Assembly: GCF_036245645.1 (NCBI RefSeq)
Contig: NZ_BTPE01000015.1
Location: 33,645-97,644, forward strand
Length of the DNA: 64,000 bases
Direction: 5' to 3'
From: Algoriphagus taiwanensis
Lineage (GTDB): Bacteria > Bacteroidota > Bacteroidia > Cytophagales > Cyclobacteriaceae
In this document: piece after piece, positions 1-9,967 of the stretch
Layout: every line of letters begins with the position of its first letter
Numbering within the stretch: position 1 is the stretch's first letter
Notes under the pieces: generated by a model
Database searches by the model: none
What the model was told of the DNA's origin: nothing
The model's input: only the letters and a program-made list of their open reading frames with translations
Made by a program: the position numbers and the translations under genes

Positions 1-53
1 CCGGAGATGATTTCTTCGAAATTCGCATCGGTGATTTCAATTGCTTTTCCCAT
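1..53 (-). CDS. trxA: thioredoxin, N-terminal fragment
   Basis: Only the first 17 codons lie in the window; the gene runs off the left edge. They read MGKAIEITDANFEEIIS, the usual beginning of Bacteroidota thioredoxins, just before the strand that leads to the WCGPC active site. Thioredoxin is the cytoplasmic dithiol reductant for ribonucleotide reductase and many other proteins. The gene lies downstream of dnaE and a small lipoprotein on the same strand, a neighbourhood common in this phylum, but it appears to have its own promoter element just upstream. The assignment rests on a short stretch, so it is likely but not certain. Confidence 0.6.
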   Translation of the reverse strand, partial: MGKAIEITDANFEEIIS

Positions 54-83
54 TTTATTTTTGTTTGATTCTGTTCGGATTTT

Positions 84-91
84 CAAATATA
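84..91 (-). promoter_or_regulatory. -7 promoter element for trxA
   Basis: On the minus strand this reads TATATTTG, an exact match to the Bacteroidota -7 consensus TAnnTTTG, about 30 bases before the trxA start. No clear TTG (-33) lies at the expected distance, so this is a half-supported promoter. Confidence 0.35.
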
Positions 92-178
92 TCAGAGAAA
101 GTGAATCGTCGCCCGATTAGTTCCTGCGGAATTATTTTTTTTGTCTATGATAGATAGGCAGCCTTCATATTTGGCTTT

Positions 179-961
179 TCAATAGTATTCAAAAACCCTT
201 CTTTCTACCGGAGAAATCCCAAATCGCACGTCATTGACTACTTCTTCGATCTTTTGGTTTTTGTCATTATATATGTAGACAAACTCAGGGCTCCCAGCAT
301 TTGCTAATCCCATGTTCAAGAGTTTTTCTGCCAAAAGACCTTGCTCGTTGTACTTGTAGTCATAAAATCGTAGGGGAAAATCCGAGCCGGATTCGTAATA
401 AACTTCCCTTTCTATTTGATTGGGCAGATCGGAGGAATAGAGGTATTCGTGGCGATTATGATTGCTCTCTGTACCTCTTCTATACGAGGTGATTTGGCCT
501 GAATCATTATAGGTGAATCGTTCATAAGGAATAAAGACATCATCTTTTCCATGAAGGACTTCATGGATTTTATTCTCTTCTGAGTATTCCCATTTAAAGA
601 AAAATGCGAAAAACAAACCTGCCGAACTTCGGTCAAAAACCCTTTTTTGATCGATTCTGTCATCTTCCAAATATTCGGTTAGCACAATCCTTACTGTGTC
701 ACTATCCTTGATGGTGAAGCTGAGTTTTTCCCGTTTGTTTACATCATAATATAAGTCCCTACGATATTGAAGCGTCTGGGGGCCGTAAAAGTATAACTCG
801 GATTTGAGTTTTCCCGCAGGCTGGAATAATGGACCGTTGATGACCTGTTCCAATAAAATGAGATGCTCATCTATTTCAAGGTCAGGAGAAAGATCGTCCG
901 AATTGGTGCAACCCGCCCACATGAAAACTAGGCCAAAGCTAAATTTAAGGAGATCTTTCAT
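179..961 (-). CDS. hypothetical lipoprotein
   Basis: This 260-residue protein is of unknown function. It begins with a short charged n-region and a hydrophobic stretch ending in WAGC at residues 15-18, a plausible signal peptidase II lipobox, so it is predicted to be a membrane-anchored lipoprotein. The rest is rich in Tyr, Asp and Glu and has repeated stretches of the type YxYNxxGLxxEK and YIYNDKNQKIEE, resembling the YD/RHS-like short beta repeats of secreted Bacteroidota proteins. It lies 48 bases after dnaE and upstream of trxA on the same strand, so it may be read through from dnaE. No enzymatic motif is visible. Confidence 0.75.
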   Translation of the reverse strand: MKDLLKFSFGLVFMWAGCTNSDDLSPDLEIDEHLILLEQVINGPLFQPAGKLKSELYFYGPQTLQYRRDLYYDVNKREKLSFTIKDSDTVRIVLTEYLEDDRIDQKRVFDRSSAGLFFAFFFKWEYSEENKIHEVLHGKDDVFIPYERFTYNDSGQITSYRRGTESNHNRHEYLYSSDLPNQIEREVYYESGSDFPLRFYDYKYNEQGLLAEKLLNMGLANAGSPEFVYIYNDKNQKIEEVVNDVRFGISPVERRVFEYY

Positions 962-1009
962 CGTTTTCGTTTACGGATAGATTACTCAGTATGTTCTTTG
1001 TTTTAAACG

Positions 1010-4000
1010 TCAGATCACCCTATAAATTACTTCCGGGATGGATTTTAGCTCCTGAATCATCTCCGAACTCGGGTCCACGGTGAATTTCTTGGAGAAGAGC
1101 TCCAAGGTGATGTTTTCTTTTTTGTCAATCACATCAATGAATAGTTTGGCGGCCCCTTTATACTTAACCGTGATGGCTTCTAGTTTTTCCATCAAGTCGT
1201 AATTCAGATCATCCAAGTCGATATTCACTCGGATTCCTTTGACCATTTTTCCACGGACTTCACTGAGAAGCATCATGTTGTTGATCTTGAATTCCAGCTC
1301 ATTTTCATTGCCCCATTTCCGCTGTTCGGCTTTGCCCGTTAGGAATAGGAACCATCCGGTCATGAAGTATTCCTTGTACTTGACATAGTCCTCCCCAAAG
1401 AGAAAGAAAGTGTGAGAACCGTGGTAATCCTCGAGAGTCAGCGTCCCGAATGGTTTTCCGTTTTTGGTGGTTCTGTGGGCAAAAGAAGCCACTGAACCGG
1501 CCATTTTCAGTTCCTTGCCTTTTAGGCTTTCCAAATCTGTCAATGCAGTCAATGGACAATTGGTGAAGGAGTCTATTTCCAGCTTGTATTGATCCAAAGG
1601 ATGTCCGGAAATAAAGAGCCCAACCACTTCCTTTTCAATATTCAATTGCTGAATCTGTGAAAATGGCTCCATCGGGGCTACAGATGGCAATGGAATCTCG
1701 GCATTCCCTCCTCCGCCTCCGAATAGGCTTACCTGAGCGCTTTCTTCTTCTTGCTGCACCTTTTGGGCATACTTAGTCGCTTTTTCGATCAAAGTAATGT
1801 CTCCATCCGGCGCTTCGAGATATTGTCTGCGGTGATGCTCTTTGAAGCAGTCAAATCCTCCTGCCATAGCCAAAGCTTCCATAGTCTTCTTGTTCAGAGC
1901 CCGGGAATTGACCCGCTTCGCAAAGTCAAAGATGTTTTTGAAAGGGCCTGCTTTGATCCGTTCTTTAATGATTTCTTCTACAGCAGCAGCACCTGCACCT
2001 TTGATCGCAGCCAGCCCAAAGCGGATTTCCCCGGCAGCGTTAACTGTAAAGTCACTTTTAGATTCGTTGACATCAGGTCCCAAAACCGGGATTCCCATTC
2101 GCTTGCACTCTTCCATGAAGAAAGTCACCTGAGTGATATCATTCATGTTGTTGCTGAGCACCGAGGCCATGTATTCTGCCGGATAGTGGGCTTTGAGGTA
2201 GGCGGTCTGATAGGCTACCCAGGCATAGCAAGTGGAATGGGACTTATTGAAGGCGTAAGAGGCAAAAGCCTCCCAGTCTTTCCAGATTTTTTCCAGGGTT
2301 TTGGCATCGTGACCCTTCGCAGAAGCTTGCTCTACAAATTTGGGCTTCATTTTGTCCAAAACGTCCTTTTGCTTTTTACCCATCGCCTTTCTCAAGACGT
2401 CAGCCTCACCCTTGGTAAATCCGGCCAGTTTCTGGGACAAAAGCATTACCTGTTCCTGATAGACTGTAATCCCGTAGGTCTCTTCCAGATACTCCTTCAT
2501 ATCATCCAAGTCATAGGAAATGGGTTCTTGCCCATGCTTTCGCTTGATAAATGAAGGAATGTATTCCAATGGCCCCGGTCTATACAAGGCATTCATCGCA
2601 ATCAAATCTGCAAAGACAGTGGGTTTCAACTCCCGCATGTATTTCTGCATCCCGGCAGATTCGTATTGGAAAATCCCGACTGTTTCGCCCCGTTGGAAAA
2701 GCTCGTAGGTTTTCTCGTCATCAATAGGGAAAGCATCCGCATCGAGTTCAATGCCGTGTCGTTCTTTGACAATTTTGATGGCATCCTTGATCAAGGTAAG
2801 GGTCTTTAAGCCCAAAAAGTCCATTTTGAGCAGTCCGGCAGATTCTACTACTGAGTTGTCAAACTGGGTGCAAACCATATCCGAGTCTTTGGCAAGGGCT
2901 ACCGGGACAAAGTTGGTGATGTCATCCGGTGTGATGATTACCCCACAGGCATGGATACCGGTATTCCGAACCGAACCTTCCAATACTGTCGCTTGATTTA
3001 CGGTTTTGGCTAATTCGTCCTGTCCTTGGGCGATTCGAAGGAGCTCTTCGGCTTTTTGGATCAATTCTCCCTGACCTTTTAGCTTGTCATGGAGAGAAGG
3101 GCGATTTTTTGCCAGGTCAAAAAGTGCCTTCAGCTTGATATCAGGAACCAAATTAGCTAAGCGTCCAGCCTCTGCCAAGGGCAGGTTGAGTACGCGGGCT
3201 GTGTCCCGAATGGCTGATTTGGCGGCCATGGTGCCATAGGTGATAATTTGGGCTACCTGATTGCTACCGTATTTTTTGATCACATAGTCGATTACATCCT
3301 GTCGGCCCTCGTCGTCAAAGTCAATATCAATATCGGGCAAGGAAACCCGATCAGGATTTAAGAATCTCTCAAAAAGCAAATCGTACTCGATAGGGTCCAC
3401 ATTGGTAATTCCGATGCAATATGCCACGGCGGAACCCGCTGCCGAACCCCGGCCCGGTCCTACGGATACGCCCATTTTTCTGGCGGCACCTGTAAAGTCC
3501 TGTACAATCAAAAAGTAGCCCGGATACCCGGTTTTTTCGATGGTGGCCAACTCAAAGTCCAATCTTTCCTGAATTTCAGGTGTAATTTCTTTGTATCGCT
3601 TTTTCGCTCCTTCGTAGGTTAAGTAGCGCAAATAGGCATTTTCTCCCCGCTTTCCTCCATCCACTTCGTCTTCCGGATGCTTGAATTCCTCTGGAATGTC
3701 GAATTTGGGAAGCAATACCTCCCTAGCCAGTTTGTAAGCTTCGCACTTGTCTACAATTTCTTGAGTGCATTCGATGGCCTCAGGAAGATCGGCGAAAAGT
3801 TTTTTCATTTCCTCCGGACTCTTGAGGTAGAATTCATCATTGGGAAAGCCATAGCGGAATTCTCTACCCCGCTTTCCAATGTACTTTTTGGGCTTTTCTA
3901 CCAGCTCCCCATCCTTCACACACAGCAAAATATCGTGTGCTTTAGCATCTGCTTTGTTGTTGTAATAGGTGTTGTTGGCTGCGAAATATTTTACGTCATA

Positions 4001-5296
4001 TTTGAGCGCAAAATCCAACAGCACCTCATTCACTTTTTCCTCTTCGGGGATTCCGTGGCGGTTGAGCTCCACATAGAAGTCCTCCCCAAACTGCTCTTTC
4101 CACCAAAGAAAGGCTTCTTCAGCCTGGGTTTCTCCCACGTTCAAGATGAGATAGGGGATTTCTCCCCAAAGACCGCCTGTGGTCGCGATGAGGTCGCCTT
4201 TGTATTGAACTAGCAGTTCTTTATCAATTCGAGGAACATAATAAAAACCTTCAATATTGGCATAGGAGGCCAGTTTGGCGAGGTTGTGATAGCCGGCTTT
4301 ATTTTTGGCAATAAGTACCGTTTGGTAGCCGTCGTCCTTATTGGCTTTGTTTTTCCGATCCCGACACAGATTGAATTCGCAACCCAAGATGGGCTTGATT
4401 TCTTTGCCCATGGCTTCTTTCACAAAGTGAAATGCACCCATCATATTCCCATGGTCGGTCATGGCGATGGCTGACATTCCCATGGATTTTGCTTTGGCAA
4501 CTATGGCCGGAATCTCTGAGGTAGCCTGAAGAACAGAGTATTGGGTATGGACATGCAGGTGGGTGAAGGGAACTTCGGCCAAGTCGGAGATGTCCGCTTT
4601 ACCGGCTTGCTTGAGAACTTCTTTGGCTGCCTTATGCTCATCTTTGGCTTGAACAAAATTAGCTTCAGACAGCTTTGGAGCCTCATAAATGACTTCCTCG
4701 AGGAGGATTCCCGGTTCAGGCTTTTGCACTCCCTGAGTGATCAGTCCAAAAAAGCATCGGGCCGTGGCATCCACGTCATAGGCTGCATCGTGGGCGTCTT
4801 CAAAGCCTACTCCAAACAGTTTTTGGTGGAGTTCGGTAAGGGTAGGCCATTTGAATTTCCCACCTTTTCCACCAGGAAGGGCGCAGAAGTCGGTGGAGAT
4901 ATCCTTGGTGTCCAGCTCGGCTTTGCCTTCCATTGGCATCACGAATTCCGCCCGCAGGTATTCCGAACCGACCACATTGATATCAAAACCGATGTTGTGG
5001 CCTACTAAAAATTTAGCCTGAACCACATCTTCCCGGAAAAGCTGCAGGATTTCTTTCAGGTCATGCCCTTCTGCCAAAGCCCGCTTAGTGGAGATTCCAT
5101 GGACTTTCTCCGCATTGTAAGGAATCGTAAAGCCCTCCGGACGGATGATATAATTATGGTTGGAAATGAGCTTGCCTCGGGCATCGTGCAGCTGCCATGC
5201 GATCTGAACCAACCTGGGCCAGTTGTCCACATCAGACATGGGTGCATTGTAATCCCGGGGTAAACCGGTGGTCTCTGTATCAAAAATGATGTACAT
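1010..5296 (-). CDS. dnaE: DNA polymerase III alpha subunit with built-in proofreading exonuclease
   Basis: This is the replicative polymerase catalytic subunit, 1428 residues, longer than the roughly 1160 of E. coli DnaE. The extra length is an N-terminal DnaQ-type 3'-5' exonuclease domain (about residues 1-190) with FDTETTG (D6, E8), HNIGFDINV and HDAAYDVDA motifs. A PHP domain follows (from about 245, HLHVHTQYS, TDHGN). The polymerase core carries GPGRGSAAGS and the catalytic aspartates in PDIDIDFDDE. Tandem HhH and an OB fold (KMAGSVASF region) lie near the C-terminus. All expected motifs are intact. The fused exonuclease is typical of Bacteroidota DnaE and may make a separate epsilon subunit partly redundant. 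The start is the only Met preceding the exonuclease motif. Confidence 0.97.
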   Translation of the reverse strand: MYIIFDTETTGLPRDYNAPMSDVDNWPRLVQIAWQLHDARGKLISNHNYIIRPEGFTIPYNAEKVHGISTKRALAEGHDLKEILQLFREDVVQAKFLVGHNIGFDINVVGSEYLRAEFVMPMEGKAELDTKDISTDFCALPGGKGGKFKWPTLTELHQKLFGVGFEDAHDAAYDVDATARCFFGLITQGVQKPEPGILLEEVIYEAPKLSEANFVQAKDEHKAAKEVLKQAGKADISDLAEVPFTHLHVHTQYSVLQATSEIPAIVAKAKSMGMSAIAMTDHGNMMGAFHFVKEAMGKEIKPILGCEFNLCRDRKNKANKDDGYQTVLIAKNKAGYHNLAKLASYANIEGFYYVPRIDKELLVQYKGDLIATTGGLWGEIPYLILNVGETQAEEAFLWWKEQFGEDFYVELNRHGIPEEEKVNEVLLDFALKYDVKYFAANNTYYNNKADAKAHDILLCVKDGELVEKPKKYIGKRGREFRYGFPNDEFYLKSPEEMKKLFADLPEAIECTQEIVDKCEAYKLAREVLLPKFDIPEEFKHPEDEVDGGKRGENAYLRYLTYEGAKKRYKEITPEIQERLDFELATIEKTGYPGYFLIVQDFTGAARKMGVSVGPGRGSAAGSAVAYCIGITNVDPIEYDLLFERFLNPDRVSLPDIDIDFDDEGRQDVIDYVIKKYGSNQVAQIITYGTMAAKSAIRDTARVLNLPLAEAGRLANLVPDIKLKALFDLAKNRPSLHDKLKGQGELIQKAEELLRIAQGQDELAKTVNQATVLEGSVRNTGIHACGVIITPDDITNFVPVALAKDSDMVCTQFDNSVVESAGLLKMDFLGLKTLTLIKDAIKIVKERHGIELDADAFPIDDEKTYELFQRGETVGIFQYESAGMQKYMRELKPTVFADLIAMNALYRPGPLEYIPSFIKRKHGQEPISYDLDDMKEYLEETYGITVYQEQVMLLSQKLAGFTKGEADVLRKAMGKKQKDVLDKMKPKFVEQASAKGHDAKTLEKIWKDWEAFASYAFNKSHSTCYAWVAYQTAYLKAHYPAEYMASVLSNNMNDITQVTFFMEECKRMGIPVLGPDVNESKSDFTVNAAGEIRFGLAAIKGAGAAAVEEIIKERIKAGPFKNIFDFAKRVNSRALNKKTMEALAMAGGFDCFKEHHRRQYLEAPDGDITLIEKATKYAQKVQQEEESAQVSLFGGGGGNAEIPLPSVAPMEPFSQIQQLNIEKEVVGLFISGHPLDQYKLEIDSFTNCPLTALTDLESLKGKELKMAGSVASFAHRTTKNGKPFGTLTLEDYHGSHTFFLFGEDYVKYKEYFMTGWFLFLTGKAEQRKWGNENELEFKINNMMLLSEVRGKMVKGIRVNIDLDDLNYDLMEKLEAITVKYKGAAKLFIDVIDKKENITLELFSKKFTVDPSSEMIQELKSIPEVIYRVI

Positions 5297-5614
5297 ACTT
5301 CTTGGGGAAATGAGGCTTCAAATTAGGGGATTATGCGGAAGCAAAAAATTGATTGGCGGGAATTGTCACAATAAAAGTCTAAGACTCTGATTTCCTTATA
5401 ATTATTGATAATTTATTGAAAATCAGGTAGTAATGAAATTTTAACTTTGAAATTGTACAGATTTTTTTGAGTGCTTCATGAGGTAGATTCTAATAATCTC
5501 CAAACCTTATCTTAGTGAAATTCAGAATTTGGAAGGTGGTTCTGACTTTGTTAAACCTCATGGGAATAGGCTTGTTTTTATTTATTTAAATCCATTTTTG
5601 GGTTTTATCCTTTC
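5297..5614. other. intergenic region between dnaE and the GLPGLI gene
   Basis: This 318-base AT-rich gap should hold the dnaE promoter on the minus strand and the 3' end of the receptor/GLPGLI transcript. I found no exact TAnnTTTG element, no strong hairpin followed by a T run, and no convincing small gene. A plus-strand reading frame that begins here runs antisense into the GLPGLI gene and looks spurious. Confidence 0.5.
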
Positions 5615-6358
5615 TCAATACCTTATTTCCCACATCCAAGCCTGCTTACTTTCAATTGAGGTCTTAATAAAGTCTTTTACTAAGTCCAGATATGCGGTGC
5701 CTGAGACTTCCCTTCCTTTCATTTTTTTGGGGAGAGTAATGGGTTCTTTAGGCTCTCCAAAAGTAATTTTCTCTGCTTCAACGATAAGCATACCGTCATT
5801 GATGTCGTAAGCCAGAATTAAACCTGGTAGTCCGAAAAGCTCCTCAGGACCCACCGGTACTGGAATATCAGAAGCGAACCAAGCGGTAATCTTTTGGCCT
5901 TTGACGGGGTCCTCACTCACTGCTTTCATGCACATGTGTCCAAGGATATCGCGGATTTCATTCATCACCCTCCATTTGGGTGCAGTCAGGCTGTCCCGGA
6001 CTATAAAAGTCTTGCCCATTTGGTCCATGTATTTCAAGTAGGTTTGATCTTTTAGGTTATTTTCAATTAAATAGTCCTCTACCTGCCAAGAGTAGCTGCG
6101 CACTTCATAGGGCTCACCGAAAGTATAGAGGCTTTTTTCCGGCCAAAACTGGAGTTTCATTCGGGTGCTGTAGCCTTCTGGATTACCCCAAGTGAGGAGA
6201 ATTCTGTCTCTTTCTTGCTGGGTGAGGTAGGGCAAGCTTGAATAGATTTTGTCATAAAAAATTTTGTAACGGTATTCTACCTCTCCGATAACATTTTGAC
6301 CTCTAAGTCCGGTTGTGATCATTATCAGAATTAGGGTTTTGAGAAATTTCAATTTCAT
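5615..6358 (-). CDS. GLPGLI family protein
   Basis: This 247-residue secreted protein belongs to the GLPGLI family, named for the motif seen here as ELFGLPGLILAYD at about residues 178-190. An N-terminal signal peptide is present (MKLKFLKTLILIMITTGLRGQ). Family members are restricted to Bacteroidota and are usually encoded beside an outer-membrane beta-barrel receptor with a carboxypeptidase-regulatory-like domain, exactly as here. The gene follows that receptor by 28 bases, so the two are probably co-transcribed. The biochemical role of the family is unknown; a part in envelope handling of a peptide, metal or other ligand is only a guess. Confidence 0.9.
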   Translation of the reverse strand: MKLKFLKTLILIMITTGLRGQNVIGEVEYRYKIFYDKIYSSLPYLTQQERDRILLTWGNPEGYSTRMKLQFWPEKSLYTFGEPYEVRSYSWQVEDYLIENNLKDQTYLKYMDQMGKTFIVRDSLTAPKWRVMNEIRDILGHMCMKAVSEDPVKGQKITAWFASDIPVPVGPEELFGLPGLILAYDINDGMLIVEAEKITFGEPKEPITLPKKMKGREVSGTAYLDLVKDFIKTSIESKQAWMWEIRY

Positions 6359-6386
6359 TGTGGTAAAAGTTAACAGCTTAGTTAAA

Positions 6387-9200
6387 TTATCTTCGATCTT
6401 TTACTTCCACTCCTCGCATATTGTAGGTCACTCCGAGTAGGAAATATCTGGATAGGGTTTCAATTCTTCCTGTGGAAACGAAGTTTTGACCTGCAAATTG
6501 ATTGATCGTTTGATTTTGCTTGAAGATGTCATAAGCAGAAAGCCTGACTTCCCATTTTTTTGCCTCGCCGAGAAGTTTATAGATAAATGCATTTAGGATG
6601 GGTACTTCCTGATTAAATCCAAAACTTTCGTTTTCAAATCGGCTATAGTTAAATTTCATATCAAAGTAGAAATCTTTAGGAAACTTGATATTCATGTTTG
6701 TATAGGCAGTCGAATTAACAATATCCTGGTTTTGAGCGGGATTCTGATCGTATTTGGTTTTGCTCAATCGGAACGAGGTGCCTGCGTAAAAATTGAGCCA
6801 TTCCGTCGGGCTCAAGTCTAAATTGACTCCAAAATTATAGCTAAAGGTATTTGTCTCTGTTTCAATGGAGTTAATCAAAGCAAGGCTTTTCGTATAGGAT
6901 GGATTTGCATTAATGTTCGCGTTTATTTTAGTTTTTACAATTGGAAATCCAAAACCTAGGTAGGTAAAATACCGCTGTCCACCGGAAACATTTCCTGACT
7001 TAAATGTAGTGACAAAGGTCTCGGGGTCTATCGTTTGGTTTTGAACTATCTGGCTTTGGTAGAAGGTTGAATTCAATGAAAAATAAAGATTTATAAATGT
7101 AGCAGGATCATACATGTTGTATCCGGCATTTAGAGAATGGGTCACTTCAGGTTGCAAATCGGGATTTCCTTCTCGAATGTACAACGGGTTAGAAATGTCC
7201 TTGTATGGCTGTAAATCATTGATATTTGGAGGAACAACACCCATGGCATAGCTTGCGTTAAGGCGTTTGTTGCCTTTCATTGTTTTGTAATAGGAAACAT
7301 TCGGGGTGAGATTGAGGTAGTTTTTGTCCACCGTTCCTAGAATTTCACTCCCTTCAACCACCGAAAAGAGCCCATTCAATTTAAAGTTTGCCGCTGCCAA
7401 ACCCACACTAAGGTTTGAGCCTTTGTTTGCATAGCGGATACTTGAGCCTATCCTATTGTAGGTAATTATATTGTCAAAAAAGCGGCTTAGGTCAGGATTT
7501 AGCTCTTGAATGTCACTGGACTCTACATCGAAAACTTTACGGTCCGTATTGCTCGTGGTTTGGCTGAAATTGTAGAAAGTTTCCCAAAAAAAGGTTTTGT
7601 TGATTGGTTCGACAAAAAGTAAGCTGGACTTGAACAGGTTGGAGGTATTCAATGCCTCATTCACTTGGTCCAAGCTTTGGAAAAAGGAATTCGGATCCGA
7701 TGAATCCATCATGTCGGCTACGGCTTTTTGGATACCATCCTGATCTGCATTGGTGTAGGTGTTACTTATACTTGCTGCGAAGTTTCTTCCGCTTTTTTTG
7801 AATTTATGTCTGAAAATTGCAGTTCCTTGGAAGGCTCCAGACCATTTATTTGATTGGTTGATACGGTCCAGTTGGCCTTGCTCCACATTATTTGATAATA
7901 CCTCCTGAAAGCTTAATAAGGAAGTAGTGAGTGTGCTCAGCCTACCCTTTGCATTAATGGTAAGGGTGTTGGCACTGTCAAGCTCATTTTGAAATCGAAA
8001 ATTTACCCTATGGTGACCAGCTATGTTGTTTTGTTTACTTCGGTCGGTGGAGGTAAAGGATGAATTGTCCTCAAGAAAAGTAGTTCTGCTATTGAAACTC
8101 TCCACAATTTGGTCACTTCGGCTGTAGAAGTAGTTGGCGCTAAGGTCTTTTTTGTCTTTTAGACGGTTAAAATTGACTCCGAAAGCTTGATTATTGGAAA
8201 AGCCTGAGCTGAGGTTGTTGAAGGGGATTTCGAAGGAATCTTCGCTGTCTCCTCCTGAAAAAAATATTACATTCCCTCCACTGCTGTTAAACCCAAAATC
8301 TCCCGTGTCTCCAAATTGAAATGCGCCACTTCCCCTAAACTCCTGCAAGTCATCCCAATCCAATCCGGTTTGGTTGACATTATTGCCATAGCCAATGACT
8401 GAAAATTGGTTCACGTTGTCAAATTTGTTGTAAGAGGCATTGGAAGACCATCTTTCGTCTGTGCCTCCAGCCGCTGAAATTTTTCCAAACCCTCCTTTTT
8501 TGGCTTCCTCTTTCAGCTCCACATTCAACGTTTTTTCATTTACCCCGTCATCTACCCCGGTGAGTTTGGCTTGCTCTGACTTATCGTCGTAAAGCTGAAG
8601 TTTACTTATTGACTCTGCATTCAAGTTTTGGGTAGCCATTTTTGTATTTCCTCCAAAAAAACGCCTTCCATCGACGGTTACCTTCTGGACACGTTGGCCT
8701 TGGGCAACTATATTCCCTTCTGCATCGATTTGCATCCCGGGCAGCTTGCGGAGTAGGTCTTCCAAGGTAGCCCCCGGAGGAACTTTGAATTTGCTGGCAT
8801 CATATTCCAGTGTGTCCCCGCGCATCATGAGCGGCGCTTTGGCTGCTTTCACTACTACTTCGTATAGTTCTTGCATGATGGGAATCAAGCGAATCTCTTC
8901 CACTTGCAATTCATCTGCCTCAGGCAAAACAAGTTCTTTTTGGAAGGGAATATAGCCCATGTAGGTAGCCTTGACCAAGAGTGGTTGCCTATCTATATTC
9001 TTGAAAATATATTCCCCATCCTTATTGGTCAATGTGTAAGCGACCAAAGCAGAGTCTTTTGGGCTAAGGAGTAAAACCGAGGTGTAGTCAAGAGGGAGGT
9101 TTGTTGTGTCTTTTACCGTTCCACGAATGGTTAATTTAGATTGGGCTTTCAGAGCGCAAGTGGAGGCAAGCAGTAAAAAGAGGGAAAAGAAAAGTTTCAT
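6387..9200 (-). CDS. TonB-dependent receptor-like outer-membrane beta-barrel protein
   Basis: This 937-residue protein starts with a signal peptide (MKLFFSLFLLLASTCALKAQ). It continues with a carboxypeptidase-regulatory-like beta-sandwich (about 22-110, TIRGTVKDTTNLPLDYTSV), then a plug-like segment (LEDLLRKLPGMQIDAEGNI, VTVDGRRFFGG), then a long barrel rich in aromatic and Asn residues. This matches the Bacteroidota outer-membrane beta-barrel family related to TonB-dependent receptors. It lies in the outer membrane and is presumed to move a ligand with TonB-ExbBD energy; the ligand cannot be told from sequence. It leads a two-gene unit with the GLPGLI gene. No SusD-like partner is present, so a polysaccharide-utilisation role is not supported. 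Confidence 0.9.
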   Translation of the reverse strand: MKLFFSLFLLLASTCALKAQSKLTIRGTVKDTTNLPLDYTSVLLLSPKDSALVAYTLTNKDGEYIFKNIDRQPLLVKATYMGYIPFQKELVLPEADELQVEEIRLIPIMQELYEVVVKAAKAPLMMRGDTLEYDASKFKVPPGATLEDLLRKLPGMQIDAEGNIVAQGQRVQKVTVDGRRFFGGNTKMATQNLNAESISKLQLYDDKSEQAKLTGVDDGVNEKTLNVELKEEAKKGGFGKISAAGGTDERWSSNASYNKFDNVNQFSVIGYGNNVNQTGLDWDDLQEFRGSGAFQFGDTGDFGFNSSGGNVIFFSGGDSEDSFEIPFNNLSSGFSNNQAFGVNFNRLKDKKDLSANYFYSRSDQIVESFNSRTTFLEDNSSFTSTDRSKQNNIAGHHRVNFRFQNELDSANTLTINAKGRLSTLTTSLLSFQEVLSNNVEQGQLDRINQSNKWSGAFQGTAIFRHKFKKSGRNFAASISNTYTNADQDGIQKAVADMMDSSDPNSFFQSLDQVNEALNTSNLFKSSLLFVEPINKTFFWETFYNFSQTTSNTDRKVFDVESSDIQELNPDLSRFFDNIITYNRIGSSIRYANKGSNLSVGLAAANFKLNGLFSVVEGSEILGTVDKNYLNLTPNVSYYKTMKGNKRLNASYAMGVVPPNINDLQPYKDISNPLYIREGNPDLQPEVTHSLNAGYNMYDPATFINLYFSLNSTFYQSQIVQNQTIDPETFVTTFKSGNVSGGQRYFTYLGFGFPIVKTKINANINANPSYTKSLALINSIETETNTFSYNFGVNLDLSPTEWLNFYAGTSFRLSKTKYDQNPAQNQDIVNSTAYTNMNIKFPKDFYFDMKFNYSRFENESFGFNQEVPILNAFIYKLLGEAKKWEVRLSAYDIFKQNQTINQFAGQNFVSTGRIETLSRYFLLGVTYNMRGVEVKDRR

Positions 9201-9967
9201 ATTTTAAGGCTTGGTTTTTAATATCCGCCGAAACCTGCACACAGCTAAAATTTTTTCCAGTTGATCACTTTGGCCGAGGCTTTTCTGAGAAGTTGATCTT
9301 CTCGGGTTTGGAGAGGAAGAATAGTGATTTTGTCTAAAATATTAGTAGTTAATTGATTTCATCCTTTGTAGATCATTGTTCCCTTCAATTCTCTTCCAAC
9401 ATTCTACCAGATAGATAGAGATCAAGGTTTCTTTTAGGTTAGCCCCATTTCCAATTAAGGATTCTTTGCTCCCATGTATTTAGAAGAAGTGTTCTAAAAT
9501 ACTAAGAGAGGTTATTTATCACTTAAATTTCAGTGATTATTTTCAAATAATAAAACGAAAAAATTGTTAAAAAATGTTGGAGGCGAAATTGGGTTAGCGA
9601 ATGGTGAGAAATATTTAGGTTGAATAGGGTGCCAAACTCTATACAAAAATTAACTTCTTTGAGAATTTCTCTTACATTAAAATCTTAATATTCATCATTT
9701 TAGAGTAAGTTGTCCGAAGACCAAAGATTGATAAATCGAATGTTCAACCAAGAAATTTTCTCCCAAATGAATCATCCGGTAAAGAAAAGGAGGAAAACCA
9801 ATAAAGAAATCATTATCGATTAGCTTCAATTAAGAAATACATAGAAAAATTTTGCGCCAAACTGCTAATAGAGAAAAGGAATTCTAGGTTATTCATGAAA
9901 ATATGCCTCTTTTAGTAGGCAGTTGTCACGAAATACTATACTTCAGTTTAAAAAACGTTTAAATAAA
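9201..9967. other. long AT-rich intergenic region upstream of the TonB receptor
   Basis: This 767-base non-coding gap lies between the end of rsmG and the receptor start (both minus strand). It is AT-rich and has no reading frame worth keeping, no tRNA-like fold that I could find, and no repeat or T-run terminator. The receptor promoter must lie here, but no exact TAnnTTTG was found on the minus strand; CAAAGATT at about 9722 is a one-mismatch candidate. The length is unusual for this gene-dense window and leaves room for an undetected small RNA. Confidence 0.4.

Noticed and set aside
1751..2554. Long open frame of 267 codons on the plus strand inside dnaE
   Set aside because: It is antisense to the conserved polymerase core, whose motifs are intact; the frame is open only because of the codon bias of dnaE.
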